The notes: generated by a model not told the origin, from the sequence alone. A DNA stretch of 56,169 nucleotides from Clostridia bacterium (GCA_017416185.1 JAFQDF010000016.1:1-56169); one strand, 5' to 3'. Positions 43,269-51,020 are shown, counted from the first letter of the stretch. Numbers and translations: made by a program.

Positions 43269-43312
43269 AACCTCCCTTTGTGTCTTTGAATATAAGTACA
43301 CAAAGGGAGGTT
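43269..43312 (-). promoter_or_regulatory. Hairpin enclosing the SLH gene's ribosome site (or rubrerythrin terminator)
   Basis: A perfect 15-bp stem, arms AACCTCCCTTTGTGT and complement with a 14-nt loop, lies 6 nt before the SLH gene's ATG. Its 3' arm includes GGGAGG, the only ribosome site. The 3' side continues TTTTGTT, so the same structure could terminate rubrerythrin transcripts. Confidence 0.75.
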
Positions 43313-43339
43313 GGTTTACTACAGGCTTTATAAATGATT

Positions 43340-43933
43340 TTAACCCGTATAAGGTGCTTTTGTAAGTCTGATGAAATATCCTTGCTCGTGCTGGCAGACA
43401 GGACAGAAAAGCGGCACCTTTGCTCCTGTATGAATATGTCCGCAGTTGAGACACATCCAGCTTTCCACCTCGGTGGAGGCAAAGAGCATATCCTTTTCCA
43501 TAAGCTCGGCGAACTCCTTGAAGCGTTCTCCGTGAACCTTTTCTATAGCGGCGATCATCTCAAAGGATGCTGCCACCTGCCCGAAGCCCTCCTCCTTTGC
43601 GGTCTTTGCAAAGCTCTTGTAAACCGAATCATACTCCTCAAATTCGTTATGTTCGGCTGATCTCAGCAGTTCAAGAATGGAGGTAGAGTTGTTGACGGGA
43701 TAGCTTCCGTCAATGTTTATCACTTCTCCGTTAAGCTCCTTTAAGTGATTATAAAATATTGTCGCGTGTTCCTTTTCCTGATCGGCGGTAAACTTAAAGA
43801 TCTGTTCGATCACGGGGAGCTTCTGCTGACAGGCTATTCCTGCGGCGATAGTATAACGGTTTCTCGCCTGGCTCTCTCCCGCAAAGGCCCGCATAAGATT
43901 TTTTGACGTTTCGCTGTTCTTGAATTCTATCAT
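43340..43933 (-). CDS. Rubrerythrin
   Basis: 197 aa. Residues about 1-145 are a ferritin-like four-helix di-iron domain with repeated ExxH patterns (FAGESQARNRYT, ADQEKEHATIFYNHL, and a later MIAAIEKVHGERF). The C-terminal rubredoxin-type domain has two CxxC knuckles, CLNCGHIHTG and CPVCQHEQGYF. Rubrerythrins reduce hydrogen peroxide in anaerobes, protecting oxygen-sensitive enzymes such as the glycyl radical enzymes nearby. AAGGAGG lies 8 nt before the ATG; a short hairpin (ATCCTC / GAGGAT, 43940-43956) covers this site too. The SLH gene follows in the same direction. Confidence 0.95.
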   Translation of the reverse strand: MIEFKNSETSKNLMRAFAGESQARNRYTIAAGIACQQKLPVIEQIFKFTADQEKEHATIFYNHLKELNGEVINIDGSYPVNNSTSILELLRSAEHNEFEEYDSVYKSFAKTAKEEGFGQVAASFEMIAAIEKVHGERFKEFAELMEKDMLFASTEVESWMCLNCGHIHTGAKVPLFCPVCQHEQGYFIRLTKAPYTG

Positions 43934-43987
43934 AATAAAATCCTCCTTTTGAGGATATTATTGCCGTTAATTGCAATATTATTCAAA

Positions 43988-44016
43988 GGAGGCTTTTCGC
44001 CAAGCGAAAAGCTTCC
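43988..44016. repeat. GGAG-framed hairpin, solo copy
   Basis: GGAGG, then arms GCTTTTCGC / GCGAAAAGC around CAA, then TTCC. The stem is identical to that of the element at 48479-48593, but the flanking heptad arrays are missing. Confidence 0.75.
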
Positions 44017-44027
44017 TGAATTTTGCA

Positions 44028-44082
44028 TTATTCTACTGTTACCGTATAATAATCATATGACTCATCATCAAACTGTACACAG
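44028..44082 (-). pseudogene. Duplicated 3' end of the M23/lectin gene (remnant)
   Basis: Minus strand: this 55-bp piece reads VQFDDESYDYYTVTVE and stop, almost identical to the last 17 codons of the intact gene ending at 44158 (VTVA-stop). It sits 75 bp downstream, with a palindromic repeat element between. Its final codons match the end of the GH18 paralogue (TVE-stop) better than the intact gene does. Confidence 0.85.
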
Positions 44083-44156
44083 GCAGGGACACGTCCCTGC
44101 ACCCGTTAATCGGAGATCGTCCGGTTTAAACCGATTACAATCACACGATGGGTAGC
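44083..44156 (-). repeat. GGGTG-palindrome repeat element, copy B
   Basis: Minus strand: CATCGTGTGATTGT, an inner stem ATCGG / CCGAT, CGATTAACGGGTG, then an 18-bp palindrome with arms GCAGGGAC / GTCCCTGC. It lies exactly between the intact gene end and the duplicated gene end. Confidence 0.75.
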
Positions 44157-44157
44157 T

Positions 44158-47070
44158 TTATGCTACGGTAACTGTATAATAATCATATGATTCATCATCA
44201 AACTGTACACAAAATGTATAAGTGCCTGCTTCAAGATCGGAGATGATGGCATATCCGCCGACAAGATCAGCGGGCTTAAGAACCTTTGAGCCTTCGGCTG
44301 CCTTTATCTGGGATGATGTTTTATACGTACCCTTGGCATATCTTATCATAACAAAGCCGTCAAGATCGTCAAACATTACCGTATTCTTACTCTGTATCAT
44401 AGTTGCAGACTTAGGCTCTATGTTAATATAACAGAAATGCTTATAGCCGTTGTTATACTCAACGATAAGAGTTACCTCTCCCGCCTCGCGGTACTGGATC
44501 ATATATTCATCTGCGTTTTTGATATCGTTCTTGTTGGAGAAATTGCGGACACCGCTTGCTTTCTTGATGTCTCCCACAGATTCATAATGACCGTATGCTG
44601 TACGGATTATCTTAATATCGGGAATATTCTGTACCGTTGTCTGCAATCCGTTTACGCTGAACTCGGGAACGTCTACGGTAAGCTCGGTATGTATAACATC
44701 GGTGGTACCGTCGTTATATCTGATAAGAACGGTATACGCACCGGGATTGGTCATCGTATAACTGAAATCGTGGGTAGTCTTGGCATAAAGATCAAGCTTG
44801 TTTTTGGATGCCTGATACTTGAAGGCTGTAGAAGCCTTGATCTCAGAATAACTGTTAAAGGTACCCTCTGCAAGCCACATATCCTTGTAGTTTTCAGCAT
44901 AGTCCTTGACTGTGAGCTTAACGCCGTAGGATTCCACATAAGGAGTGATTTCATCTACATTTGTATAGATAAAATACTGGCTGCCGTCGTTATATCTAAC
45001 CCAGAAGGTATACTCGCCCATCCAGGGAAGGTCATATGTAAATATGCCGTTGTCGGTATACTTCTTAACGGTAGAAGCGTCGAGAGTTACGTTCTTCTCT
45101 GCAACCTTAATATCAGCACCCTTGGTATAGTGTCCGATAGCAAATCTGATCTCTTTGATGTCGGTGATCTTGTCAAGTGTTATAGTGTAGTTGTTTACAG
45201 AAACAACTGTAGGAGCATTGGGGTCAACAGGTTCTTCGGGCTCGGGATCGGGTGTAGGTTCTTCGCCCAGTGCGGGAATAACCTCTGTTTCGGAGGTCTT
45301 ACAGGTCTTACAGTATCTTAACTGCTCACCGTCCTCTGTTGCGGTAGGCGCGGAGATCTGGATCCATTCGGACCAGTTGTGGTTGGTCATAGGAACTGAT
45401 TCTTCAAAAACAATTTCTCCGCATACCGAACAGTATGTTGTATTTATTCCCTCTTCTGTACATGTAGGTGCTTTTGTTTCTATTGCAGTACCGGGTGTAT
45501 GACCGAGTGCAGGGATAACTTCGGATTCTATCTCTCCGCAACGGTTACAGGTTCGGCTGTTGGAGCCTACCTTTGTACAAGTCGCCTCAGTTTTTATCCA
45601 TTCTCCCCAATCGTGACCGAGGGCAGGATCAATTATTAAAAACTCCTCTCCACAATCATTACATATACGACCTTCTTCTCCATCCTCGGTACAAGTAGGA
45701 AGGATAGTGTATGTTGCGGTATATGATTCATGGGAGCAAGCATCATATTCACAAATGAAACCGCTTACATTTTGATTGATATAGTCAAAATCATTCCATC
45801 CACCCTCGGTATATATTCCAAGATAATTTTCGGAAAGGTTTCCCTTGTTGTTAGGTTCACCTGACAACCAATTGATATATGAAAATTCTTCACCTGTTAT
45901 CCATTCCCAAGTACCGTTTTCATTGGTTGCACCTAAATATGCACCTTTACCGTTTGCAAGTGCAGCGACGATTTCTTGTTCTTCTGCGCTTGTAATCGTT
46001 GCTAAATGACCGCCTAATTCTTCACATTTGGCTTTTGCATTCTGCCAGCTCAAACGATTGAGATATAATTCATAGGTGTGTCCGTTATATTCAACCGAAT
46101 TTGCAGGTTCAAAAGTTCCTTCGGTAACGGTAAATGAAACTGCATCACTATATGTTCCCCACCATCTGTTGGTATTTGTTAAAGATTCATTTATGCCGAC
46201 AACATTAGCATAATATTCTCCTGCAGGAAGTTGCATCGAATAAAGCCTGCTTTGATGACCATATGAAATAGCAACAAGTTCATCAGTAACAGAATCAAAA
46301 ACTCTGTAATCGTATGAGTCTGCAAAATCAGCTATTGATGACAAAAAAATTATATCTTCTGCAGAAGTACCAGTATATACGGTAAGCGTGGGCTTGGAGG
46401 GATATCCTACACAAATATCACAGGAGTCATAATAATTACTCGAAGATGTATCTGCATTTACAGCACCACAAATTGAACAGGCATAACAATTATGGTGGGG
46501 GTGAGATTTGAGGAACCACTTAAAACCACCGGAAAGGTTACAGGTGTGTTCGGTAGTATAATAAAATGAATTGCTCATCGGGTTATAGTGATAAGAGAAA
46601 CTTTTTCCACTCCGTGTTTCGAAATGAAGATGCGCTCCTGTTACATTTCCGGTAGCACCGATATATGCGATAACTTGACCAACATAAACACTTTGTCCTA
46701 CAGAAACATTTAATTTGCTGCAATGTGCATATAGTGTATATATTCCCAATTCCGGGTGATGCAATAGGATATAATTTCCATATGAGCTGTGATTGTTTAC
46801 AGCTTCAACTACAGTTCCGGCAGCAGCTGCATAAATATTATTACCTGTAGAACCGGATATATCAATACCTGAATGAAAATCGCTTACAGTCTGGCCATTA
46901 TTATCTACATATGTTCGATTGCCATAGTAAGAATTAATCTTTCTCGAATCAGCAGGCCAAAATAAAGAAACGCTTGCGGCAATAGACACAACCGGCATAG
47001 CCGTGATCATAGTAGTCATAAGCATTATGATGACAAGAAAAGATGAAACTAATCTTTTTATTTTTTTCAT
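44158..47070 (-). CDS. Secreted M23 peptidase with C-type lectin domain, CxxC repeats and shared C-terminal module
   Basis: 970 aa with a signal peptide (to about 32). An M23 (LytM-like) peptidase domain spans about 45-165: zinc ligands in FHSGIDIS and GAHLHFE. A CxxC-rich segment follows (about 175-225), then a C-type lectin domain (about 320-443) with WQNAKAKCEELGGHLATI, SGEPNNKG (EPN sugar-binding motif) and WNDFD. Four CxxC repeats of the GHxWGEWxxTxxTC type span about 445-600, then the four-repeat module (about 622-970) shared with two other secreted proteins here. M23 enzymes cleave peptidoglycan cross-bridges; the lectin would recognise sugars. Palindromic operator-like DNA lies 22 bp upstream of the ATG. 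Confidence 0.93.
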   Translation of the reverse strand: MKKIKRLVSSFLVIIMLMTTMITAMPVVSIAASVSLFWPADSRKINSYYGNRTYVDNNGQTVSDFHSGIDISGSTGNNIYAAAAGTVVEAVNNHSSYGNYILLHHPELGIYTLYAHCSKLNVSVGQSVYVGQVIAYIGATGNVTGAHLHFETRSGKSFSYHYNPMSNSFYYTTEHTCNLSGGFKWFLKSHPHHNCYACSICGAVNADTSSSNYYDSCDICVGYPSKPTLTVYTGTSAEDIIFLSSIADFADSYDYRVFDSVTDELVAISYGHQSRLYSMQLPAGEYYANVVGINESLTNTNRWWGTYSDAVSFTVTEGTFEPANSVEYNGHTYELYLNRLSWQNAKAKCEELGGHLATITSAEEQEIVAALANGKGAYLGATNENGTWEWITGEEFSYINWLSGEPNNKGNLSENYLGIYTEGGWNDFDYINQNVSGFICEYDACSHESYTATYTILPTCTEDGEEGRICNDCGEEFLIIDPALGHDWGEWIKTEATCTKVGSNSRTCNRCGEIESEVIPALGHTPGTAIETKAPTCTEEGINTTYCSVCGEIVFEESVPMTNHNWSEWIQISAPTATEDGEQLRYCKTCKTSETEVIPALGEEPTPDPEPEEPVDPNAPTVVSVNNYTITLDKITDIKEIRFAIGHYTKGADIKVAEKNVTLDASTVKKYTDNGIFTYDLPWMGEYTFWVRYNDGSQYFIYTNVDEITPYVESYGVKLTVKDYAENYKDMWLAEGTFNSYSEIKASTAFKYQASKNKLDLYAKTTHDFSYTMTNPGAYTVLIRYNDGTTDVIHTELTVDVPEFSVNGLQTTVQNIPDIKIIRTAYGHYESVGDIKKASGVRNFSNKNDIKNADEYMIQYREAGEVTLIVEYNNGYKHFCYINIEPKSATMIQSKNTVMFDDLDGFVMIRYAKGTYKTSSQIKAAEGSKVLKPADLVGGYAIISDLEAGTYTFCVQFDDESYDYYTVTVA

Positions 47071-47092
47071 ATTTCCTCCAAAGATTTTATTT

Positions 47093-47335
47093 ACAACATA
47101 ATCGACATTATGTTGTATTGCATACTCAACAATACAAAATAAAATATAACTTTTTGGTAAAAAAGGGCATGACGAAAAAGCCTCTTCGCATAATTTTTAA
47201 AATTAATTGAAAAGGCTTCTTTTGTCATACTTAAAATTTGATAAATATTTAATTTTTTCTCCGGAGTATTGATTTTTTTGGAATATTATGCTAATATGTA
47301 TACAAATCTATACAACATAATGTCGATTATGTTGT
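47093..47335. mobile_element. 243-bp element with 26-bp perfect terminal inverted repeats (MITE-like or paired operators)
   Basis: The end sequences 47093-47118 and 47310-47335 are exact reverse complements. Each is also a palindrome: arms ACAACATAAT / ATTATGTTGT around four bases. Inside is an imperfect long hairpin (GACGAAAAAGCC near 47170; GGCTTCTTTTGTC near 47215). No coding frame. No target-site duplication was seen. The left palindrome lies in the leader or promoter of the M23 gene. Confidence 0.6.
47269..47297 (+). promoter_or_regulatory. Promoter-like sequence inside the inverted-repeat element
   Basis: TTGATT (47269-47274), 17 bp, TAATAT (47292-47297), on the + strand, with no + strand gene ahead. 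Confidence 0.5.
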
Positions 47336-47364
47336 TTGCCGCCGAAAGGCGGTATTTTTATTTT
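47304..47364 (+). ncRNA. Candidate ~60-nt small RNA
   Basis: Predicted from the promoter above: the transcript would carry the hairpin ACAACATAAT / ATTATGTTGT and then an intrinsic terminator (CCGCC, GAAA loop, GGCGG, TATTTTTATTTT at 47339-47364). No protein is encoded. Purely sequence-based. Confidence 0.35.
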
Positions 47365-47419
47365 AAGGTATAATAATATTAAATTAATGTTTAACTGAAC
47401 AATCGGTTACGGTGAATTC

Positions 47420-47511
47420 GTAGGGGCGGATATTATCCGCCCGCTTATTTGCGGCATAAAATTATGTCACTCTTAAACGATCGTTTTCGGGCAGATAATA
47501 TCTGCCCCTAC
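47420..47511. repeat. Inverted pair of palindromes (GGGGCGG family)
   Basis: Arms 47420-47443 and 47488-47511 are inverted copies (24 bp), and each is itself a palindrome of GGGCxGATATTATCxGCCC form. The two arms differ at only two positions, which pair with each other (G-C in one, A-T in the other). Confidence 0.85.
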
Positions 47512-47530
47512 AAATATTATACCTCACCCT

Positions 47531-47595
47531 CGTGTGATAGTGGTACGGCTTCAGCAAACTTCATGCGATTAAAGGGTGCAGGGTCGCGACCCTGC
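47531..47595 (+). repeat. GGGTG-palindrome repeat element, copy C
   Basis: CGTGTGATAGT, a variable segment, CGATTAAAGGGTG, then an 18-bp palindrome with arms GCAGGGTC / GACCCTGC. It shares CGTGTGAT, CGATTAA and GGGTGCAGGG with copy B. Its last base is the last base of the recombinase stop codon. Confidence 0.75.
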
Positions 47596-48419
47596 TACAT
47601 CACCAGATGCATATTTTCCATACGTCTGCGATGCTCGGCACCTGTGGTTATAATATATATCCTTGTTGTATCAATACTTGAGTGTCCCAATATATCCGCT
47701 AACTTTGCGATATCCTTTTCTATACCGTAAAAGGTTCTTGCAAACAGGTGTCGCAGATTATGCGGAAAAACCTTTTTCGGATTGACCTCTGCCTTTTGGC
47801 AGAGCTTTTTCATATCCCGCCATATGCTGATACGGTCTACAGGTTTTCCTGTCTTTGTGACGAATACAGTCCCCTTAATATCATTATCCTGTATATATTT
47901 CAACAGCTTCTTTTGTAATTCCTTTACGATAAACACGGTTCGGGTCTTGTTTTTACAGGTGACCGTAAATTCTCCCTGTCTCACCGATTCTGCATCTATA
48001 TATTTAAGCTCGCTGACTCTTATTCCGGTTCCGCATATGGTACGGATGATAAGATCTAATCTTTTGTTCTCTTTTGCTGCCTTGATAAGCCTTTTATACT
48101 CTGCTTTTGTCAGCTCCTTTTCCTCGGAACGGTAGGTCTTTTTCTGTATTTTAAACTGTTTTACTTTCAGATCCCCTCTGCCGATAAAGCTTAGATATGA
48201 ATTTAATGATGCAAGCATTGAATTGGCACTGACAAGGCTGTAGTTCTCTGCAAGATGATTTTTGTATGCTATAAGCGTTTCTTTTTTCGGGATGTCGAGG
48301 GCGCCATCCCCTACGCATTTGGCTGCATATTCTTTAAACCTATTAAGATCACGAACATATTTTTCTATCGTTGCTTCGCTTTTTTCCTGTTCTTTTAGAT
48401 ATGTTATATATTTTTCCAT
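47595..48419 (-). CDS. Lone tyrosine recombinase/integrase
   Basis: 274 aa from the ATG at 48419 (MEKYITYLKEQEKSEATIEKY) with AGGAGG 7 nt upstream; a longer frame starting at 48476 lacks a site. N-terminal SAM-like domain (about 1-95), catalytic domain (about 110-270) with Arg in CGTGIRVSELKY, HNLRHLFARTFYG (His, Arg), and HSSIDTTRIYIIT (second His and nucleophile Tyr). Shorter than XerC/D and not near other mobile genes. Its TAG stop directly meets a palindromic repeat element, and two other structured repeats lie within 500 bp, so a link between this enzyme and those repeats is possible but unproven. Confidence 0.88.
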   Translation of the reverse strand: MEKYITYLKEQEKSEATIEKYVRDLNRFKEYAAKCVGDGALDIPKKETLIAYKNHLAENYSLVSANSMLASLNSYLSFIGRGDLKVKQFKIQKKTYRSEEKELTKAEYKRLIKAAKENKRLDLIIRTICGTGIRVSELKYIDAESVRQGEFTVTCKNKTRTVFIVKELQKKLLKYIQDNDIKGTVFVTKTGKPVDRISIWRDMKKLCQKAEVNPKKVFPHNLRHLFARTFYGIEKDIAKLADILGHSSIDTTRIYIITTGAEHRRRMENMHLVM

Positions 48420-48478
48420 ACTGTACCTCCTGACTATACTATACCATTTTAGTATCGCCTTTCGGTAGGGTACCATAT

Positions 48479-48593
48479 GCGGTTTTTAAACCGCAGAGAA
48501 AAGATAAGAGATAAGAGATAAGAGAAAAGGAAGCTTTTCGCCAAGCGAAAAGCCTCCTTAATTATACATTATACATTTTACATTATACATTTA
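48479..48593. repeat. Composite repeat: GCGG palindrome, heptads, GGAG hairpin, heptads
   Basis: GCGGTTT TT AAACCGC (48479-48494), AGATAAG-type heptads (48495-48529), a hairpin with arms GCTTTTCGC / GCGAAAAGC around CAA framed by GGAA and CTCC, then ATTATAC-type heptads (48561-48593). It is the mirror image of the 15637-15752 element. The last heptads touch the stop codon of the copper ATPase gene. Confidence 0.85.
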
Positions 48594-48791
48594 TAAAACC
48601 GTGTATCCTGCGTCAGTCACAGCCTTTGCAAGTACGGCGTCGGCTACCTCTGCGCTGAGTGTTACCGTTGCGGTCTTTGCGTCAAGATCAACCTCAACGG
48701 ATGCTACGCCCTCAACTGCCGCAAGAGCCTTTTCTACGTGTGCCTTACAGTGCATACACATCATTCCTTCAATCTTTAATGTCTTTGTCAT
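48591..48791 (-). CDS. Candidate internal translation product: CopZ-like copper chaperone
   Basis: 66 aa in the same frame as the end of copA, starting at the in-frame ATG (48791-48789). AAAAGGAGAT lies 8 nt before it, a site as strong as those before normal genes here. The metal site is GMMCMHCKAHVE (MxCxxC). It could be made both as a free chaperone and as the C-terminal domain of the ATPase. Whether internal initiation occurs cannot be shown from sequence. Confidence 0.5.
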   Translation of the reverse strand: MTKTLKIEGMMCMHCKAHVEKALAAVEGVASVEVDLDAKTATVTLSAEVADAVLAKAVTDAGYTVL

Positions 48792-51008
48792 TTCTTTATC
48801 TCCTTTTTGTTTTTGCTTACCAAAATTGTATAATCTCAGAGCGTTTGTGACCACACAGACAGAGCTTAAGCTCATTGCCGCTGCTCCTATCATAGGGTCA
48901 AGCTTGATACCGAAGGGTATAAACAGCACTCCCGCCGCGAGGGGAATACCCAGAGTATTATAGAAAAACGCCCAGAAGAGATTCATCTTTATATTACGGA
49001 TAACCGCTCTGCCCAGCTCTATTGCCTTTGCGGCATCACGAAGCGAGCTTTTCATAAGAACTATATCTGCCGAATCTATAGCAATATCGGTTCCTGCGCC
49101 GATGGCTATACCCACGTCAGCCCGTACAAGTGCAGGAGCATCGTTTATTCCGTCACCCACCATTGCGACCTTTTTGCCCTCGGCTTTAAGGTCGGCAACA
49201 CATTTTTCCTTATCTGCGGGCATAACGTCGGATATAATATGCTCTATTCCCGCTTTGTCGGCTATAGTCTTTGCCGTATCACGGTTGTCGCCGGTCAGCA
49301 TTATTACGTCGATATTATGCTTCTTAAACTCCTCTACCGCCTCGCGGCTGTCCGAACGGATAGTATCTGCTACGGCTATCACTCCTATCACCTTACCGTC
49401 AAGGGCGAATATGAGAGGAGTTTTTCCCTCTTTGGCATAGGCGGGGATATCGGTCATCTCTATTCCCTCATCGCTCATAAGTGCAGGGTTTCCACCGAGA
49501 GCTTTCTTGCCCTTGTATATAGCCTTAATTCCTCTGCCGGGGATATTTTCAAAGTCGGAGATATCCTCCTTTGTTATTCCCTTTTCCTCAGCATATCGGC
49601 ACACCGCCTGACCTAAAGGATGCTCGCTTTTGCTTTCAAGAGAATACGCCACTCTTAAAAGCTCGGCTTCGTCGTCCAATGAATAAACGTCGGTAACCCT
49701 TGGCTGTCCCTCGGTGACCGTTCCTGTTTTGTCAAGAACGACGGTATCTATACCGTGGAGGCTTTCAAGAACCTCTGCGGATTTTACGAGTATACCGAGG
49801 CTTGCCGCTCTGCCCGTACCTACCATTATGGCAACGGGGGTGGCAAGTCCTAAAGCGCAGGGACAGGATATTACCAACACGGCTATGGCAAGAGAAAGCG
49901 AATGATCAACACCGTAGCCCAGCGCCATCCATACTATGAACGTGACTATGGCTATGCCAATAACCGCAGGTACGAAAATTCCGCTGACCTTATCGGCAAG
50001 TCTGGCTATGGGCGGCTTTGAGCTGCCTGCGTCCTCCACCATTTTTATTATCTGCGAAATGGTGGTCTCCTCGCCTACACGCTTAGCTTCAAAAAGGAAG
50101 CTGCCGTTTTTGTTTATGGTGGCGGAGATGACCTCGTCTCCTTCTCCTTTTTCAACAGGAATACTCTCGCCCGTTACCGCGGACTGATCGACCCAGCCGT
50201 TGCCCGAAACTATAATTCCGTCAACGGCTATAGCTTCGCCGGGCTTAACCGAGATTATATCCCCTATTCTAATATCAGAAGTGAGAACCGTTATTTCCTT
50301 ACCGTCGCGGATGACGGTGGCGGTCTTGGGAGAAAGATTCATCAGCTTGTCAAGAGCGGAGGTAGTCCTTGCCTTTGAACGTGCCTCAAGATATTTACCC
50401 ACAGTCACAAGAGTCAGTATCATAGCTGCCGACTCAAAGTAGAGATCGTGAATACCCGAGTTATCCCCGTATGCCATACGGTATACTGTTATAAGTCCGT
50501 ATATAAATGCCGCGCCCGAGCCTATCATAACGAGGCTGTCCATATTTGGTGAGAGCTTTATAAGCGCCTTTGAACCGACTATAAAGAACTTACGGTTTAT
50601 GAATATCACAAGAATTGCAATAAGCATCTGGGTGATAGCGTTTGCAATATGGGGCATAGTCGGCATAGGTAATCCTATCATATGACCCATTGCGATATAC
50701 ATAAGAGGTACCATCAGAATGACAGAGCTTATAAGCCGACTAAGCATATTTTTTCGCTCTGCTTCTGCGGTGTTATCGATTTTATTTTCTGTTTTTTCGC
50801 CGTAAAGGTCTGCATTGTAGCCTATCTCGCAGACCGCTGCTATTATTTCGTCATTTCCTGTTACCGACTCGTCAAACTCAACCGTCATACTGTTTGAAAG
50901 GAGGTTTACGTCTACGTTTTTTACTCCCTCAAGCTTTTTTACACGGCGGTCAACGTTTGCTTGACAGGCGGCACAGGTCATACCTGTTACGTTAAATTTT
51001 TGTTTCAT
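48591..51008 (-). CDS. copA: Copper-transporting P-type ATPase fused to a CopZ-like chaperone domain
   Basis: 805 aa. N-terminal metal-binding domain (GMTCAACQANVDRR, about 8-20), eight membrane helices with the CPC ion motif in VISCPCALGLATP, phosphorylation site DKTGTVTEGQ, TGDNRD, and GDGINDAPAL. This is a P1B-1 Cu+ exporter. After the last helices a short linker (GKQKQKGDKE) joins a second heavy-metal domain, MTKTLKIEGMMCMHCKAHVEKA (Met 740 onward), of the size and type of CopZ. In relatives CopZ is a separate downstream gene; here the frame continues. A full ribosome site and ATG remain inside the gene (see 48591-48791). Promoter and palindromic operator at 51021-51072. Confidence 0.95.
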   Translation of the reverse strand: MKQKFNVTGMTCAACQANVDRRVKKLEGVKNVDVNLLSNSMTVEFDESVTGNDEIIAAVCEIGYNADLYGEKTENKIDNTAEAERKNMLSRLISSVILMVPLMYIAMGHMIGLPMPTMPHIANAITQMLIAILVIFINRKFFIVGSKALIKLSPNMDSLVMIGSGAAFIYGLITVYRMAYGDNSGIHDLYFESAAMILTLVTVGKYLEARSKARTTSALDKLMNLSPKTATVIRDGKEITVLTSDIRIGDIISVKPGEAIAVDGIIVSGNGWVDQSAVTGESIPVEKGEGDEVISATINKNGSFLFEAKRVGEETTISQIIKMVEDAGSSKPPIARLADKVSGIFVPAVIGIAIVTFIVWMALGYGVDHSLSLAIAVLVISCPCALGLATPVAIMVGTGRAASLGILVKSAEVLESLHGIDTVVLDKTGTVTEGQPRVTDVYSLDDEAELLRVAYSLESKSEHPLGQAVCRYAEEKGITKEDISDFENIPGRGIKAIYKGKKALGGNPALMSDEGIEMTDIPAYAKEGKTPLIFALDGKVIGVIAVADTIRSDSREAVEEFKKHNIDVIMLTGDNRDTAKTIADKAGIEHIISDVMPADKEKCVADLKAEGKKVAMVGDGINDAPALVRADVGIAIGAGTDIAIDSADIVLMKSSLRDAAKAIELGRAVIRNIKMNLFWAFFYNTLGIPLAAGVLFIPFGIKLDPMIGAAAMSLSSVCVVTNALRLYNFGKQKQKGDKEMTKTLKIEGMMCMHCKAHVEKALAAVEGVASVEVDLDAKTATVTLSAEVADAVLAKAVTDAGYTVL

Positions 51009-51020
51009 ATATTCACCTCG

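Noticed and set aside
43264..43482. Longer N-terminus for the SLH protein
   Set aside because: The upstream ATG lies inside the rubrerythrin gene in another frame, and the predicted extension has no signal peptide; the GGGAGG and signal peptide mark 43263.
47093..47335. Insertion sequence with transposase
   Set aside because: Only 243 bp and no coding frame; at most a non-autonomous element.
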